The notes under the pieces are model-generated. The model did no database searches. It had not been told where the DNA came from and saw only the letters and a program-made list of their open reading frames with translations. DNA of 34,220 nucleotides, taken from contig MU624656.1 of assembly GCA_025349905.2 (NCBI GenBank), positions 1 through 34,220 of the forward strand. The letters are read 5' to 3'. Source of the stretch: Blastocladiella britannica. Lineage: Eukaryota > Blastocladiomycota > Blastocladiomycetes > Blastocladiales > Blastocladiaceae. Below, piece after piece: positions 1-6,746 of this stretch. A program made the position numbers and the translations under genes. Within the stretch, counting starts at the first letter, position 1, and every line of letters begins with the position of its first letter.

Positions 1-417
1 CAGCCAACACGCAAGCTTGCAAACCGATACGCCGGCCCGTACACGATCAAGCGCGTGGTCCGAGGCATCTCGGTGGAACTCGACCTCCCGGCGTCGTACG
101 GCAAGACGTTCCCGGTGTTCCACGTGTCGCTGATCAAGCCGTGGTCACCATCCGACGAGGAGCAGTTCCCTGGTCGCACCGAGCCGCCACCACCACCCAT
201 CGAGGTGGCGGAGGAGGAGTGGTATTTGGTTGAGGACGTGCTCGATTCGCGCTTCCGCAACCGTCGCCTCGAGTATCTTGTGCGCTGGGTCGGATATGGT
301 GCTGACCATGATTCCTGGCAGCCAGCGACGGATATCCAGCACAACGCCAAGGCGATCGACTTCCACTGCCGCTACCCCAACAAGCCCAAGCCTCGGCGGG
401 CGCCGGCGGCCCCGTAG
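1..417 (+). CDS. Ty3/gypsy chromovirus polyprotein, C-terminal end (partial)
   Basis: The frame is open from base 1 and ends at TAG 415-417, so the 5' part of the gene lies outside the window. The first residues match the post-integrase region of Ty3 polyproteins (ANRYAGPYTIKRVV, then FPVFHVSLIKPW). A chromodomain follows at about residues 77-130 (VEDVLDSRFRNRRLEYLVRW, GYGADHDSWQPA). In the family, the chromodomain steers integration towards modified chromatin. The sequence differs clearly from the chromodomain of the intact element at 1756-6418, so this is a second chromovirus lineage. A purine tract and a TG-starting LTR follow directly, as expected for a 3' end. Whether the element is intact cannot be judged from here. 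Confidence 0.9.
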   Translation, partial: QPTRKLANRYAGPYTIKRVVRGISVELDLPASYGKTFPVFHVSLIKPWSPSDEEQFPGRTEPPPPPIEVAEEEWYLVEDVLDSRFRNRRLEYLVRWVGYGADHDSWQPATDIQHNAKAIDFHCRYPNKPKPRRAPAAP

Positions 418-429
418 AGGGGGGAGTAG
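418..429 (+). other. Polypurine tract of the partial chromovirus
   Basis: A purine-rich run (AGGGGGGAG core) lies between the polyprotein stop codon and the TG that opens the LTR at 430. This is the position where plus-strand DNA synthesis is primed in Ty3 elements. The call rests on position and composition. Confidence 0.6.
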
Positions 430-590
430 TGTCACGATCCGTGACGCCAGTTTGTAGAGTAGTATTTGTGTAGACTCTTTGAGAATAATAAACCCATATC
501 TTGTTGTATTATCCATAACACGACCATCGTGCTCCGGCCTCACCTCTGTCCCTCGACCGTCTACACTCCGGACGTTACGTTAAATCTAAA
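430..590 (+). repeat. Start of 3' LTR of the partial chromovirus (end uncertain)
   Basis: The sequence starts TGTCACGATCC, like the TGTGACGATC start of the other LTRs here, and sits directly after the polypurine tract. It carries an AATAATAAA-like polyadenylation region around 485-492. The other LTR and the target-site duplication are outside the window, so the right end is only a guess; it should lie before or near the ATG at 598. The promoter of the next gene therefore probably lies inside or right next to retrotransposon sequence. Confidence 0.55.
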
Positions 591-597
591 TAACCCC

Positions 598-1437
598 ATG
601 ACAAGCACCCCGCCTCACGCCGAACTCAACGCCCACGTCATTAACCGTATCCTCACTTATGCTGTGCTCGACGACACCACGGAGGACTGTCCAGAGCCCG
701 AGTACAAGCGATTGTCCGACAAATTGCGGGCAGCTGCCCAGGCACATCGAAGCCGACTGGCCCAATATGCCCATGTAATGCTGCGCGACGACGCGCCAGA
801 CGTGGGCATGGCTATTTTCCGTTGTGCATGGTCCCTGTTGCCCGATAGGGCAAGCGAGCTGGGGTGGACTGAGGCGCTGCGGATGCGGCTCTCCCTCGGG
901 TTGCCGTTCACGCGCTGGCAGAATGCCGTGGACTGGGCCAGCTGGAACGGCCACGTCGATGTGCTCGATTGGTGGCGCGATTCTGGCCTTGAGCTCAAGT
1001 ACTCGGAGTATGCCATGGACTGGGCCGGTGTGAACGGCCACATCAATGCCCTGCAGTGGTGGCTCGACTCAGGTCTCGAGCTCAAGTACTCGGATTGGGC
1101 CATGAATGGGGCCAGCTGCAACGGTGATGTCGATGTGCTCGAGTGGTGGCGCAGCTCTGGCCTCAAGCTCGAGTACTCGGAGTTTGCCATGGACGGGGCC
1201 AGCGATCTCGACGCCCTGCAGTGGTGGCTCGACTCGGGTCTCGAGCTCAAGTACACTGACGAGGCCATGGACGAAGCCTCGGCCAATGACCACATCGACG
1301 TCCTGCAGTGGTGGCTCGACTCGGGTCTCGAGCTCAAGTACTCGGAGATTGCTACGAACAAGGCCAGCAACAATGGCCACATCGACGTGCTCAACTGGTG
1401 GCGTGATTCTGTGACGATTCAGACTTCACATATTTAA
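598..1437 (+). CDS. WW-type ankyrin-like repeat protein, C-terminally truncated
   Basis: The protein has 279 residues from the ATG at 598, the first ATG of this frame after the LTR start. Residues 1-109 are a helical lead. From base 925 there are six tandem units of about 29 residues (87 bp) of the form AMDxASxNGHIDVLxWWxxS followed by GLELKYS. The units run 925-1011, 1012-1098, 1099-1185, 1186-1263 (shortened to 26 residues), 1264-1350 and 1351-1410. The last unit breaks after WWRDS and runs into eight unrelated residues (VTIQTSHI) and a stop. The break falls where TGTGACGATT begins, which looks like an LTR start. The repeats resemble ankyrin repeats, a protein-binding scaffold; the partner is unknown. 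This may be a truncated or dead gene. Confidence 0.6.
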   Translation: MTSTPPHAELNAHVINRILTYAVLDDTTEDCPEPEYKRLSDKLRAAAQAHRSRLAQYAHVMLRDDAPDVGMAIFRCAWSLLPDRASELGWTEALRMRLSLGLPFTRWQNAVDWASWNGHVDVLDWWRDSGLELKYSEYAMDWAGVNGHINALQWWLDSGLELKYSDWAMNGASCNGDVDVLEWWRSSGLKLEYSEFAMDGASDLDALQWWLDSGLELKYTDEAMDEASANDHIDVLQWWLDSGLELKYSEIATNKASNNGHIDVLNWWRDSVTIQTSHI

Positions 1438-1750
1438 TGTATTGGGAACCCGCGACAGGAACTTGTCTTTTTTTTAAACCAATGCGGCTGATGTATTTAT
1501 GGGACCAATTGGCTCGGCCCCACCCAAATCAAGAGAAGAAAATCACAAGGAAGAGGGAACACAGCACGATCGCATCTTGCGCACCGACCAGGACATGCAC
1601 ACCACCTCAAGGCCAACCAACTGCGTGCAGCTGTGAAGCGCACTTGAGCGGGGGGAGGAGGAGAGGAAAGGGCAACGCACATTTGCCTCGAGAGGCAATC
1701 CCAGTCAACCACCAGGCAGGCAAAAGCACGCCGGACTTAGCCGTGAGGCA
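1438..1750. other. Non-coding stretch between ankyrin-like gene and Ty3 insertion
   Basis: I see no convincing gene here. On the minus strand there is a run of eight A's at about 1470-1477, which could be the tail of an old retroelement, and a G-rich purine tract at 1648-1672. The TGTGACGATT at 1410 suggests that part of this stretch is a degraded LTR, but I found no matching end and no target-site duplication. Confidence 0.35.
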
Positions 1751-1755
1751 GTAGT
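1751..1755. repeat. Target-site duplication GTAGT, left copy
   Basis: GTAGT lies directly before the left LTR and again directly after the right LTR at 6419-6423. Five base pairs is the usual Ty3/gypsy duplication length. It fixes the element ends exactly. Confidence 0.95.
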
Positions 1756-1955
1756 TGTAACGACTGTGATCCAGGGCTCTGCAGACGAAGGACGAGAAGA
1801 AGAAGGCGATCGAACTATTGGACTAGGAATAGATGACTCGCGACAGAGTACCAGGCTGGGTGGTACTGGTCGCGAGGTCTCCTTTATGTATTTGTACAAC
1901 TTGTCACGTGGACAAGGAACATGAAAGAATAATGTGCGATCCGGCGATCGTCACA
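1756..1955 (-). repeat. 3' LTR of the chromovirus
   Basis: This 200-bp copy equals 6219-6418 except for G at 1888 (A at 6351). The change turns the sense-strand TATATAAA into TACATAAA. The Gag-Pol stop codon (1951-1953) and most of the last sense codon lie inside the first five sense bases of this LTR. The 11-mer TGACTCGCGAC (plus strand) lies at 1834-1844. Confidence 0.95.
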
Positions 1956-4900
1956 TCACACCCCCCTCAAGGATCTCCTTGACGAGCGGCGCCATTGGCT
2001 TCTGGGGGTACGCGTCGTGGAACTCCTTGAGTGCATCTCGGGCGCCACGGACGTTGGTGGCATCCTCCCAGGTCGCCTCGTTCTCGGGATAGCCCTCCCA
2101 GAGTACCTTGTACTGGACAGCGCGACGGTAGAGTCGCGAATCGAGGATACGGTCGACAAGGAATTCGGTATGGCCTTGAACGATGACAGGCGGCGGTGGG
2201 GCGACAGCGCGGCCAGGGAGCGACGACGTCTGGTAGGGCTCGAGCTGGCTGACATGGAAGACCGGGTGCACGCGGACCGACGGCGGGAGCCTCAGCTTGT
2301 ACGCGACTGGGTTCACTTGCGCCTCGACCACAAACGGACCGATCTTGGTGTAGTCCAGCTTCTCGTTGGGCCGCGTCGTCTTCATGTTGATGCGTCGGAG
2401 CCAAACCTTGTCGCCTGCCACTATGGCCGGCTGCTGTGACCGGTGCTTATCCGCGTTCCTCTTGTACCGTTCTTGGGCCTTGGTGACGTTTTCCGACAAA
2501 CGATCTCGAATCGACGCCAACTTGGTTGCACGGTCCTCAGCAGGTGAACTTGCTCCACGGGCGTGGATGTTGAGCGAGAACCGCGGCTCGAAACCGTAGT
2601 TGGCCATGAACGGCGACATCTTGATCGACTCTTGGTGGGCGTTGTTGTACGAAAATTCGGCCAGCGGCAGCAAGTCGACCCAGTTACCCTGGTCGTAGTC
2701 GGCGTAACAGCGGAGGTACTGTTCCAGAGTCTGGTTCGTACGTTCCGTTTGCCCGTTCGACTGCGGGTGGTAGCCGGACGACAGGTTGGTGGTCGCGCCG
2801 AGCCGCTCAAAGAACTGGCGCCAGAACCGCGCAACGAATTGCGGCCCACGGTCGGAAACGACCGAGTCCGGCAGTCCGTGCAGGCGGACGACATCCCGCA
2901 GCACCAGGTCCGCAGTCGCTTCGGCGGAGATCGTCTTGACTGTCGGCACAAAATGTGCCATTTTCGTGAGTCGATCAACGACCACCAGAATCGAGTCGAA
3001 TCCACGCGCAGCGGGGAGGTCCGTCACGAAATCGAGCGATACGTGGCCCCACGGCCGGCCCGGGGCCTCGAGCGGCATCAGCTTACCATACGGCGCGTGG
3101 CGGCTGTGCTTGGACCGGTTGCAGACGTCGCACAACCGGACGTAGTCCTCGACGTCCTTGCGCATGCCGGGCCAGGAACGTGTGCGCTGCAGGAGCTCCA
3201 GCGTCTTGGTGATGCCGAAGTGTCCGGCGAGCGGCTGGTCGTGGTGCTCCTGGAGAAGGCGCAGCAACTCGGGTCCGTTGGGGCGTGTGCCATTGGTTGG
3301 GGTGTCGTCGTCGTCAATGTCGCTCAAGTCGCTGAGGTTGTCGTCGTCCACCTCCGACTCGGCGGCCACGGCAGCCACGAGGAACCGCTTGGGGTGGATC
3401 AACGGTGCTGGGCGCGACTTCTCGGTGGTGGTCAGCTCCTCTCGGCGGGACAACGCGTCAGAAAGTACCTGTTTGCTGCCGGGACGGTACTCGATGACCC
3501 AATCGAAGTCGGCCAAGAACTGCGACCACCGAGCTTGGCGCTTGTTGAGGGAGCGACTCTCTGCAAAGTACTGGAGGTTCCGGTGATCCGAGTACACCGT
3601 CACTCGATGCGGGGAGCCAACAAGGTAGTGCCGCCATTGCTTGAACGCCTTGACCACGGCCAGTAGCTCCTTGTCGTGCACGTCGTAATTGATCTCGGCC
3701 TTGTCGAGCTTGGACGAATAAAACGCGACGGGGCGGTGCTCACCGGAAACCTTGTCCTTTTGAGTCAAAATGGCACCGACGGCAAAGTCTGACGCGTCAG
3801 TCTCGACGAAAAATGGCTCGACAAGTTCCGGGTGCACCAGGATGCTGTCCGACGAAAACGCGGCCTTGATCTGCTCGAACGCCTTGTTGGCTGCGGGAGA
3901 CCACGAGAATGGCGTGTCCTTGCGCGTCAGCTCGATCAGCGGCAGTGCCGTGCGCGAATAATCCTTGATAAACTGGCGGTAAAAATTGGCGAAACCCAGG
4001 AACCGCTGCACGCCCTTGACCGACGTCGGCGGCTGCCAGTCCTTGATCGCGCGGACCTTGTTCTCCGACATGCCGATACCCTTGGTCGAAACCGTGAACC
4101 CGACAAAGTCGACCTTGGTAACGTGGAACTCGCACTTTTCCCGTTTGGCAAAGAGCCCAGCCTCGCGCAAACGGCGCAGGACCTCGCGGACGTGCTCGAC
4201 ATGCTCCTTCTCCGACTGCGAGAAAATCAGGATGTCATCGAGGTAGCACACGACAGACACGTCGAGCATGTCGCTGAAGACGTCATTCACATAGCGTTGG
4301 AACACCGCCGGCGCGTTAGTGAGGCCGAATGGCATAACCAAGTACTCGAACAGACCATACGGTGTGCGGAACGCGGTCTTGTACTCGTCGCCTTCGCGGA
4401 TGCGGACCAGGTTGTACGCATTCCGCAAGTCGATCTTGGAAAACACCTTGGCTGTTGAGAGCCGGTCCATCATCGCGCTGATGAGCGGCAAGGGATGGCT
4501 GTCGCGCACAGTTGCCTTGTTGAGCGCACGGTAGTCCACGCAGAAACGAAGTGAGCCATCTTTCTTGCCAACAAAAAGTACTGGGGAGCCCATGGGCGAC
4601 TTGGACTTGCGGATGAATCCCTTCTTCAGATTCTCGTCAACATACTCCCGAAGCGCCTTGAGTTCGGTCTGCGGCATGCTGTAGATCGGGCCCAGAGTAA
4701 CGCGCATACCCGGAACAAGGTCGATTGCGCAGTCGTGGGGACCGTGCTGTGGCAGCTTGTCTGCATTGGCCTTGTCAAAAACGTCAGCGAAATCGGAGTA
4801 CTCAGGACGCAATTGTGATGGTTCCGGTGGCATGTGCGCGCTCGCCGCAATCCTAGCGCGGGGAAAGACCAGCGTGCCCTTGGACCAGTCCACCGAGGGG

Positions 4901-6123
4901 TTCATCATTTTGAGCCATGGGAAACCAAGGACCACATCGGCATGCGGGCAGTCCATGACAAAAAATGACACCGTCGACGACGACGACGAGACCTTGACGC
5001 GCATCGGAACTGTCTGGTGCGTGACCGGCGCGATGTTCCGGCCATCGATCGCTTGGACACGGATCGGTTTCTTGAGGCGGCAGGTTGGAATGTGGGCAGA
5101 CTGGGCCAAGCGACGGTCGATGCAGTTGATGGTACTGCCGCAATCGACCATAGAGATGGTGCGGATCACCTTGGGAGAGGAACCGGCCGCCAGTGGGAAG
5201 ATCTCGGACGGAAGGAGCAGCAGATTCTCGTCAATGGAGAACTTCTCTTTCGCCTGACAAACGGGGAAATAATCAGAATCCGTCGTTTCATTTTCGGATT
5301 CTTTGCGCACTGCCGCCGCCGCCGCTGCAGCCCGGCGACCGCCCTTGGCCTTGTACTTGTTCTGGTTGCCACCCTGGCGGCGCACCGATGGGCACTCGTG
5401 CTTCTTGTGGCCGTAGCCGTCGCAACCGTAACACTGGATCCGGCCGCCACCTGTCGTACGGCGACGCTCGCGGAACGCGCCGTCGACTTGCATGCGGTCC
5501 TCGTAGTCTTGGGCCTGGGGCGCCACAACGTAGTGGTCGCGCACGGTGGGGCCGTGCGTTGTCTTAATGACCGCAGCGCGGCTCTCGAGCTCAAGGGTGT
5601 AAACGACAAAGGCATCCAGGGTCCGCTTACCAGGGTAAGTGATGGCGAGCATGGCCAGATCCTTGTTCAGGCCTCGGTGGAATAAATCATACTTGAGCTC
5701 CTCGTTCGTGATCTTGCCAACAAAGTTTGCGAGCACCATCAGGCGCTGGAACTCGCCGTAGTACTCGCGCACCGACCGCTTGCCCTGCTTGATATGGCCC
5801 AGGTCGGCGGCGGACTGGTCGCCGATACGGCTGATGTCGGCAAATGTGGCGATGAGGGTCCAAAACTCCTCGAGGTCCTTGGGTTCGTTGTGGCCAGCAC
5901 GGAGCCACTCTGTTACCCAAGTGGCAGCCTCGCCTGTCAGCAAGGTGCGAACGAACGCCACCTTCTGCGCCTCCTCGATCTTGGTGTTGGCCGTGGCGGC
6001 GCCATACCTCTCTTGGTAGTCGAGATATGCTTTCACTTGGCCTTGGAACGAAATGAACTCGCGTGCACCGCTCGAGTAGCCAGGCGGACGCTGCGGACGG
6101 AGGTAGTCGTTGCTTTGGGACAT
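1951..6123 (-). CDS. Gag-Pol polyprotein of Ty3 chromovirus
   Basis: The frame encodes 1,390 residues from the first ATG (6123); codons upstream to 6174 are open but have no ATG. The Gag domain fills residues 1-190, followed by a CCHC knuckle (C231, C234, H239, C244). The aspartic protease active site reads VDCGST around D327, with Cys where Ser/Thr is usual. The reverse transcriptase has YLDD at 627-630. RNase H carboxylates are D776, E819 and D846. The integrase has a zinc site (H961, H968, C998, C1001) and a D1031, D1091, E1127 triad. The chromodomain spans about 1320-1378. All domains are in family order with no stop or frameshift, so Gag and Pol must be separated by protease cleavage or another mechanism, as in Tf1. 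It makes a DNA copy of the element and inserts it into chromatin. Confidence 0.96.
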   Translation of the reverse strand: MSQSNDYLRPQRPPGYSSGAREFISFQGQVKAYLDYQERYGAATANTKIEEAQKVAFVRTLLTGEAATWVTEWLRAGHNEPKDLEEFWTLIATFADISRIGDQSAADLGHIKQGKRSVREYYGEFQRLMVLANFVGKITNEELKYDLFHRGLNKDLAMLAITYPGKRTLDAFVVYTLELESRAAVIKTTHGPTVRDHYVVAPQAQDYEDRMQVDGAFRERRRTTGGGRIQCYGCDGYGHKKHECPSVRRQGGNQNKYKAKGGRRAAAAAAAVRKESENETTDSDYFPVCQAKEKFSIDENLLLLPSEIFPLAAGSSPKVIRTISMVDCGSTINCIDRRLAQSAHIPTCRLKKPIRVQAIDGRNIAPVTHQTVPMRVKVSSSSSTVSFFVMDCPHADVVLGFPWLKMMNPSVDWSKGTLVFPRARIAASAHMPPEPSQLRPEYSDFADVFDKANADKLPQHGPHDCAIDLVPGMRVTLGPIYSMPQTELKALREYVDENLKKGFIRKSKSPMGSPVLFVGKKDGSLRFCVDYRALNKATVRDSHPLPLISAMMDRLSTAKVFSKIDLRNAYNLVRIREGDEYKTAFRTPYGLFEYLVMPFGLTNAPAVFQRYVNDVFSDMLDVSVVCYLDDILIFSQSEKEHVEHVREVLRRLREAGLFAKREKCEFHVTKVDFVGFTVSTKGIGMSENKVRAIKDWQPPTSVKGVQRFLGFANFYRQFIKDYSRTALPLIELTRKDTPFSWSPAANKAFEQIKAAFSSDSILVHPELVEPFFVETDASDFAVGAILTQKDKVSGEHRPVAFYSSKLDKAEINYDVHDKELLAVVKAFKQWRHYLVGSPHRVTVYSDHRNLQYFAESRSLNKRQARWSQFLADFDWVIEYRPGSKQVLSDALSRREELTTTEKSRPAPLIHPKRFLVAAVAAESEVDDDNLSDLSDIDDDDTPTNGTRPNGPELLRLLQEHHDQPLAGHFGITKTLELLQRTRSWPGMRKDVEDYVRLCDVCNRSKHSRHAPYGKLMPLEAPGRPWGHVSLDFVTDLPAARGFDSILVVVDRLTKMAHFVPTVKTISAEATADLVLRDVVRLHGLPDSVVSDRGPQFVARFWRQFFERLGATTNLSSGYHPQSNGQTERTNQTLEQYLRCYADYDQGNWVDLLPLAEFSYNNAHQESIKMSPFMANYGFEPRFSLNIHARGASSPAEDRATKLASIRDRLSENVTKAQERYKRNADKHRSQQPAIVAGDKVWLRRINMKTTRPNEKLDYTKIGPFVVEAQVNPVAYKLRLPPSVRVHPVFHVSQLEPYQTSSLPGRAVAPPPPVIVQGHTEFLVDRILDSRLYRRAVQYKVLWEGYPENEATWEDATNVRGARDALKEFHDAYPQKPMAPLVKEILEGGVM

Positions 6124-6205
6124 TTGGAGGAGGTCTTGATTGCAAGAATTGGGTGAAATAAAATTTGGGAGCAAGGGCTGAGCTGGGACTCGAGTGCAGA
6201 GCTAG

Positions 6206-6216
6206 GTCGCGAGTCA
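6206..6216 (-). promoter_or_regulatory. Self-priming primer-binding site
   Basis: In the sense direction, TGACTCGCGAC starts two bases after the 5' LTR. It is the exact complement of GTCGCGAGTCA inside the LTR (6307 down to 6297). I found no tRNA-like TGG start. In Tf1 of fission yeast, the first 11 nt of the RNA fold back onto the site next to the LTR and are cut to make the primer. The length and layout here fit that model. The predicted RNA 5' end would be at about 6307. Confidence 0.8.
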
Positions 6217-6299
6217 AATGTAACGACTGTGATCCAGGGCTCTGCAGACGAAGGACGAGAAGAAGAAGGCGATCGAACTATTGGACTAGGAATAGATGA

Positions 6300-6339
6300 C
6301 TCGCGACAGAGTACCAGGCTGGGTGGTACTGGTCGCGAG
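6300..6339 (-). other. LTR hairpin overlapping the predicted RNA start
   Basis: Arms 6300-6307 (CTCGCGAC) and 6332-6339 (GTCGCGAG) pair, and inner arms 6310-6315 (AGTACC) and 6325-6330 (GGTACT) pair, leaving a 9-nt loop. One outer arm overlaps the self-priming 11-mer, so hairpin formation and primer annealing could compete. The same hairpin is in the left LTR at 1837-1876. Confidence 0.6.
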
Positions 6340-6345
6340 GTCTCC

Positions 6346-6353
6346 TTTATATA
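6346..6353 (-). promoter_or_regulatory. TATA box of the chromovirus 5' LTR
   Basis: The sense-strand TATATAAA lies 46 nt upstream of the predicted RNA start at 6307. The copy in the 3' LTR reads TACATAAA. The call rests on motif and spacing only. Confidence 0.6.
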
Positions 6354-6418
6354 TTTGTACAACTTGTCACGTGGACAAGGAACATGAAAGAATAATGTGC
6401 GATCCGGCGATCGTCACA

Positions 6419-6423
6419 GTAGT
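6419..6423. repeat. Target-site duplication GTAGT, right copy
   Basis: This matches 1751-1755 and marks the right boundary of the Ty3 insertion. Confidence 0.95.
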
Positions 6424-6746
6424 GGTTGGAACGCACACGCGGCCAGACAGCGCGCCACCCGTGTTGTTGGTGGGCAGTGACGCGGTGCTGGCCGCAGGTG
6501 GGCTCACAGTGCTGCTGGTGGCTGGACCCCGCAGAGCGGCTCAAGGTCCACCAGGTCTTGGTACATGAACAATGCGCCGCCGTGACAGGCACACGCAAAC
6601 TCAGCATTACCACACATAAGCAAACGACACAGCAGACCACCGTTCCGGCAACAGGCATGGTTGGGCAAGGACAAGGTGAGAGCGACATTGGTGAAACAGC
6701 ACAGGGGCAGCTGCACATGGGTGCGCTGTCAGCCGTGGGCTCATGA
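6424..6746. other. Probable LINE 3' untranslated remnant
   Basis: No gene is visible. The stretch lies just downstream (on the minus strand) of the LINE reading frame that ends at 6747 and just right of the Ty3 insertion. The simplest reading is that the Ty3 element landed in or beside the LINE 3' tail. No poly-A tail or duplication was found to prove it. Confidence 0.35.

Larger units (their letters stand above)
1756..6418 (-). mobile_element. Complete Ty3/gypsy chromovirus, recent insertion
   Basis: The element is 4,663 bp long and runs on the minus strand. It has two 200-bp LTRs (1756-1955 and 6219-6418) that start TGTGACGATC and end GTTACA in the sense direction. It also has a primer-binding site, one uninterrupted Gag-Pol frame, a polypurine tract at about 1956-1972 and a GTAGT duplication on both sides. 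The LTRs differ at one base in 200 (1888 against 6351), so the insertion is very recent and the copy looks capable of moving. The chromodomain, the single Gag-Pol frame and the self-complementary primer site place it near the Tf1/sushi-type chromoviruses. Confidence 0.96.
6219..6418 (-). repeat. 5' LTR of the chromovirus (promoter copy)
   Basis: This 200-bp LTR carries the element promoter. The inferred sense layout is U3 6418-6308, with R and U5 6307-6219. It holds a TATA box (6353-6346) and an imperfect hairpin (6339-6300) around the predicted RNA start. The flanking GTAGT is at 6419-6423. Confidence 0.93.

Noticed and set aside
2563..3666. 367-codon plus-strand ORF inside the Ty3 element
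   Set aside because: It is antisense to reverse transcriptase and integrase; no domain is visible.
6124..6174. Earlier start of the Gag-Pol frame
   Set aside because: The open codons to 6174 contain no ATG (the first is TTG), so the ATG at 6123 is preferred.
6206..6218. tRNA-type primer-binding site next to the 5' LTR
   Set aside because: The sequence does not begin with TGG and matches the LTR interior exactly, so self-priming explains it better.
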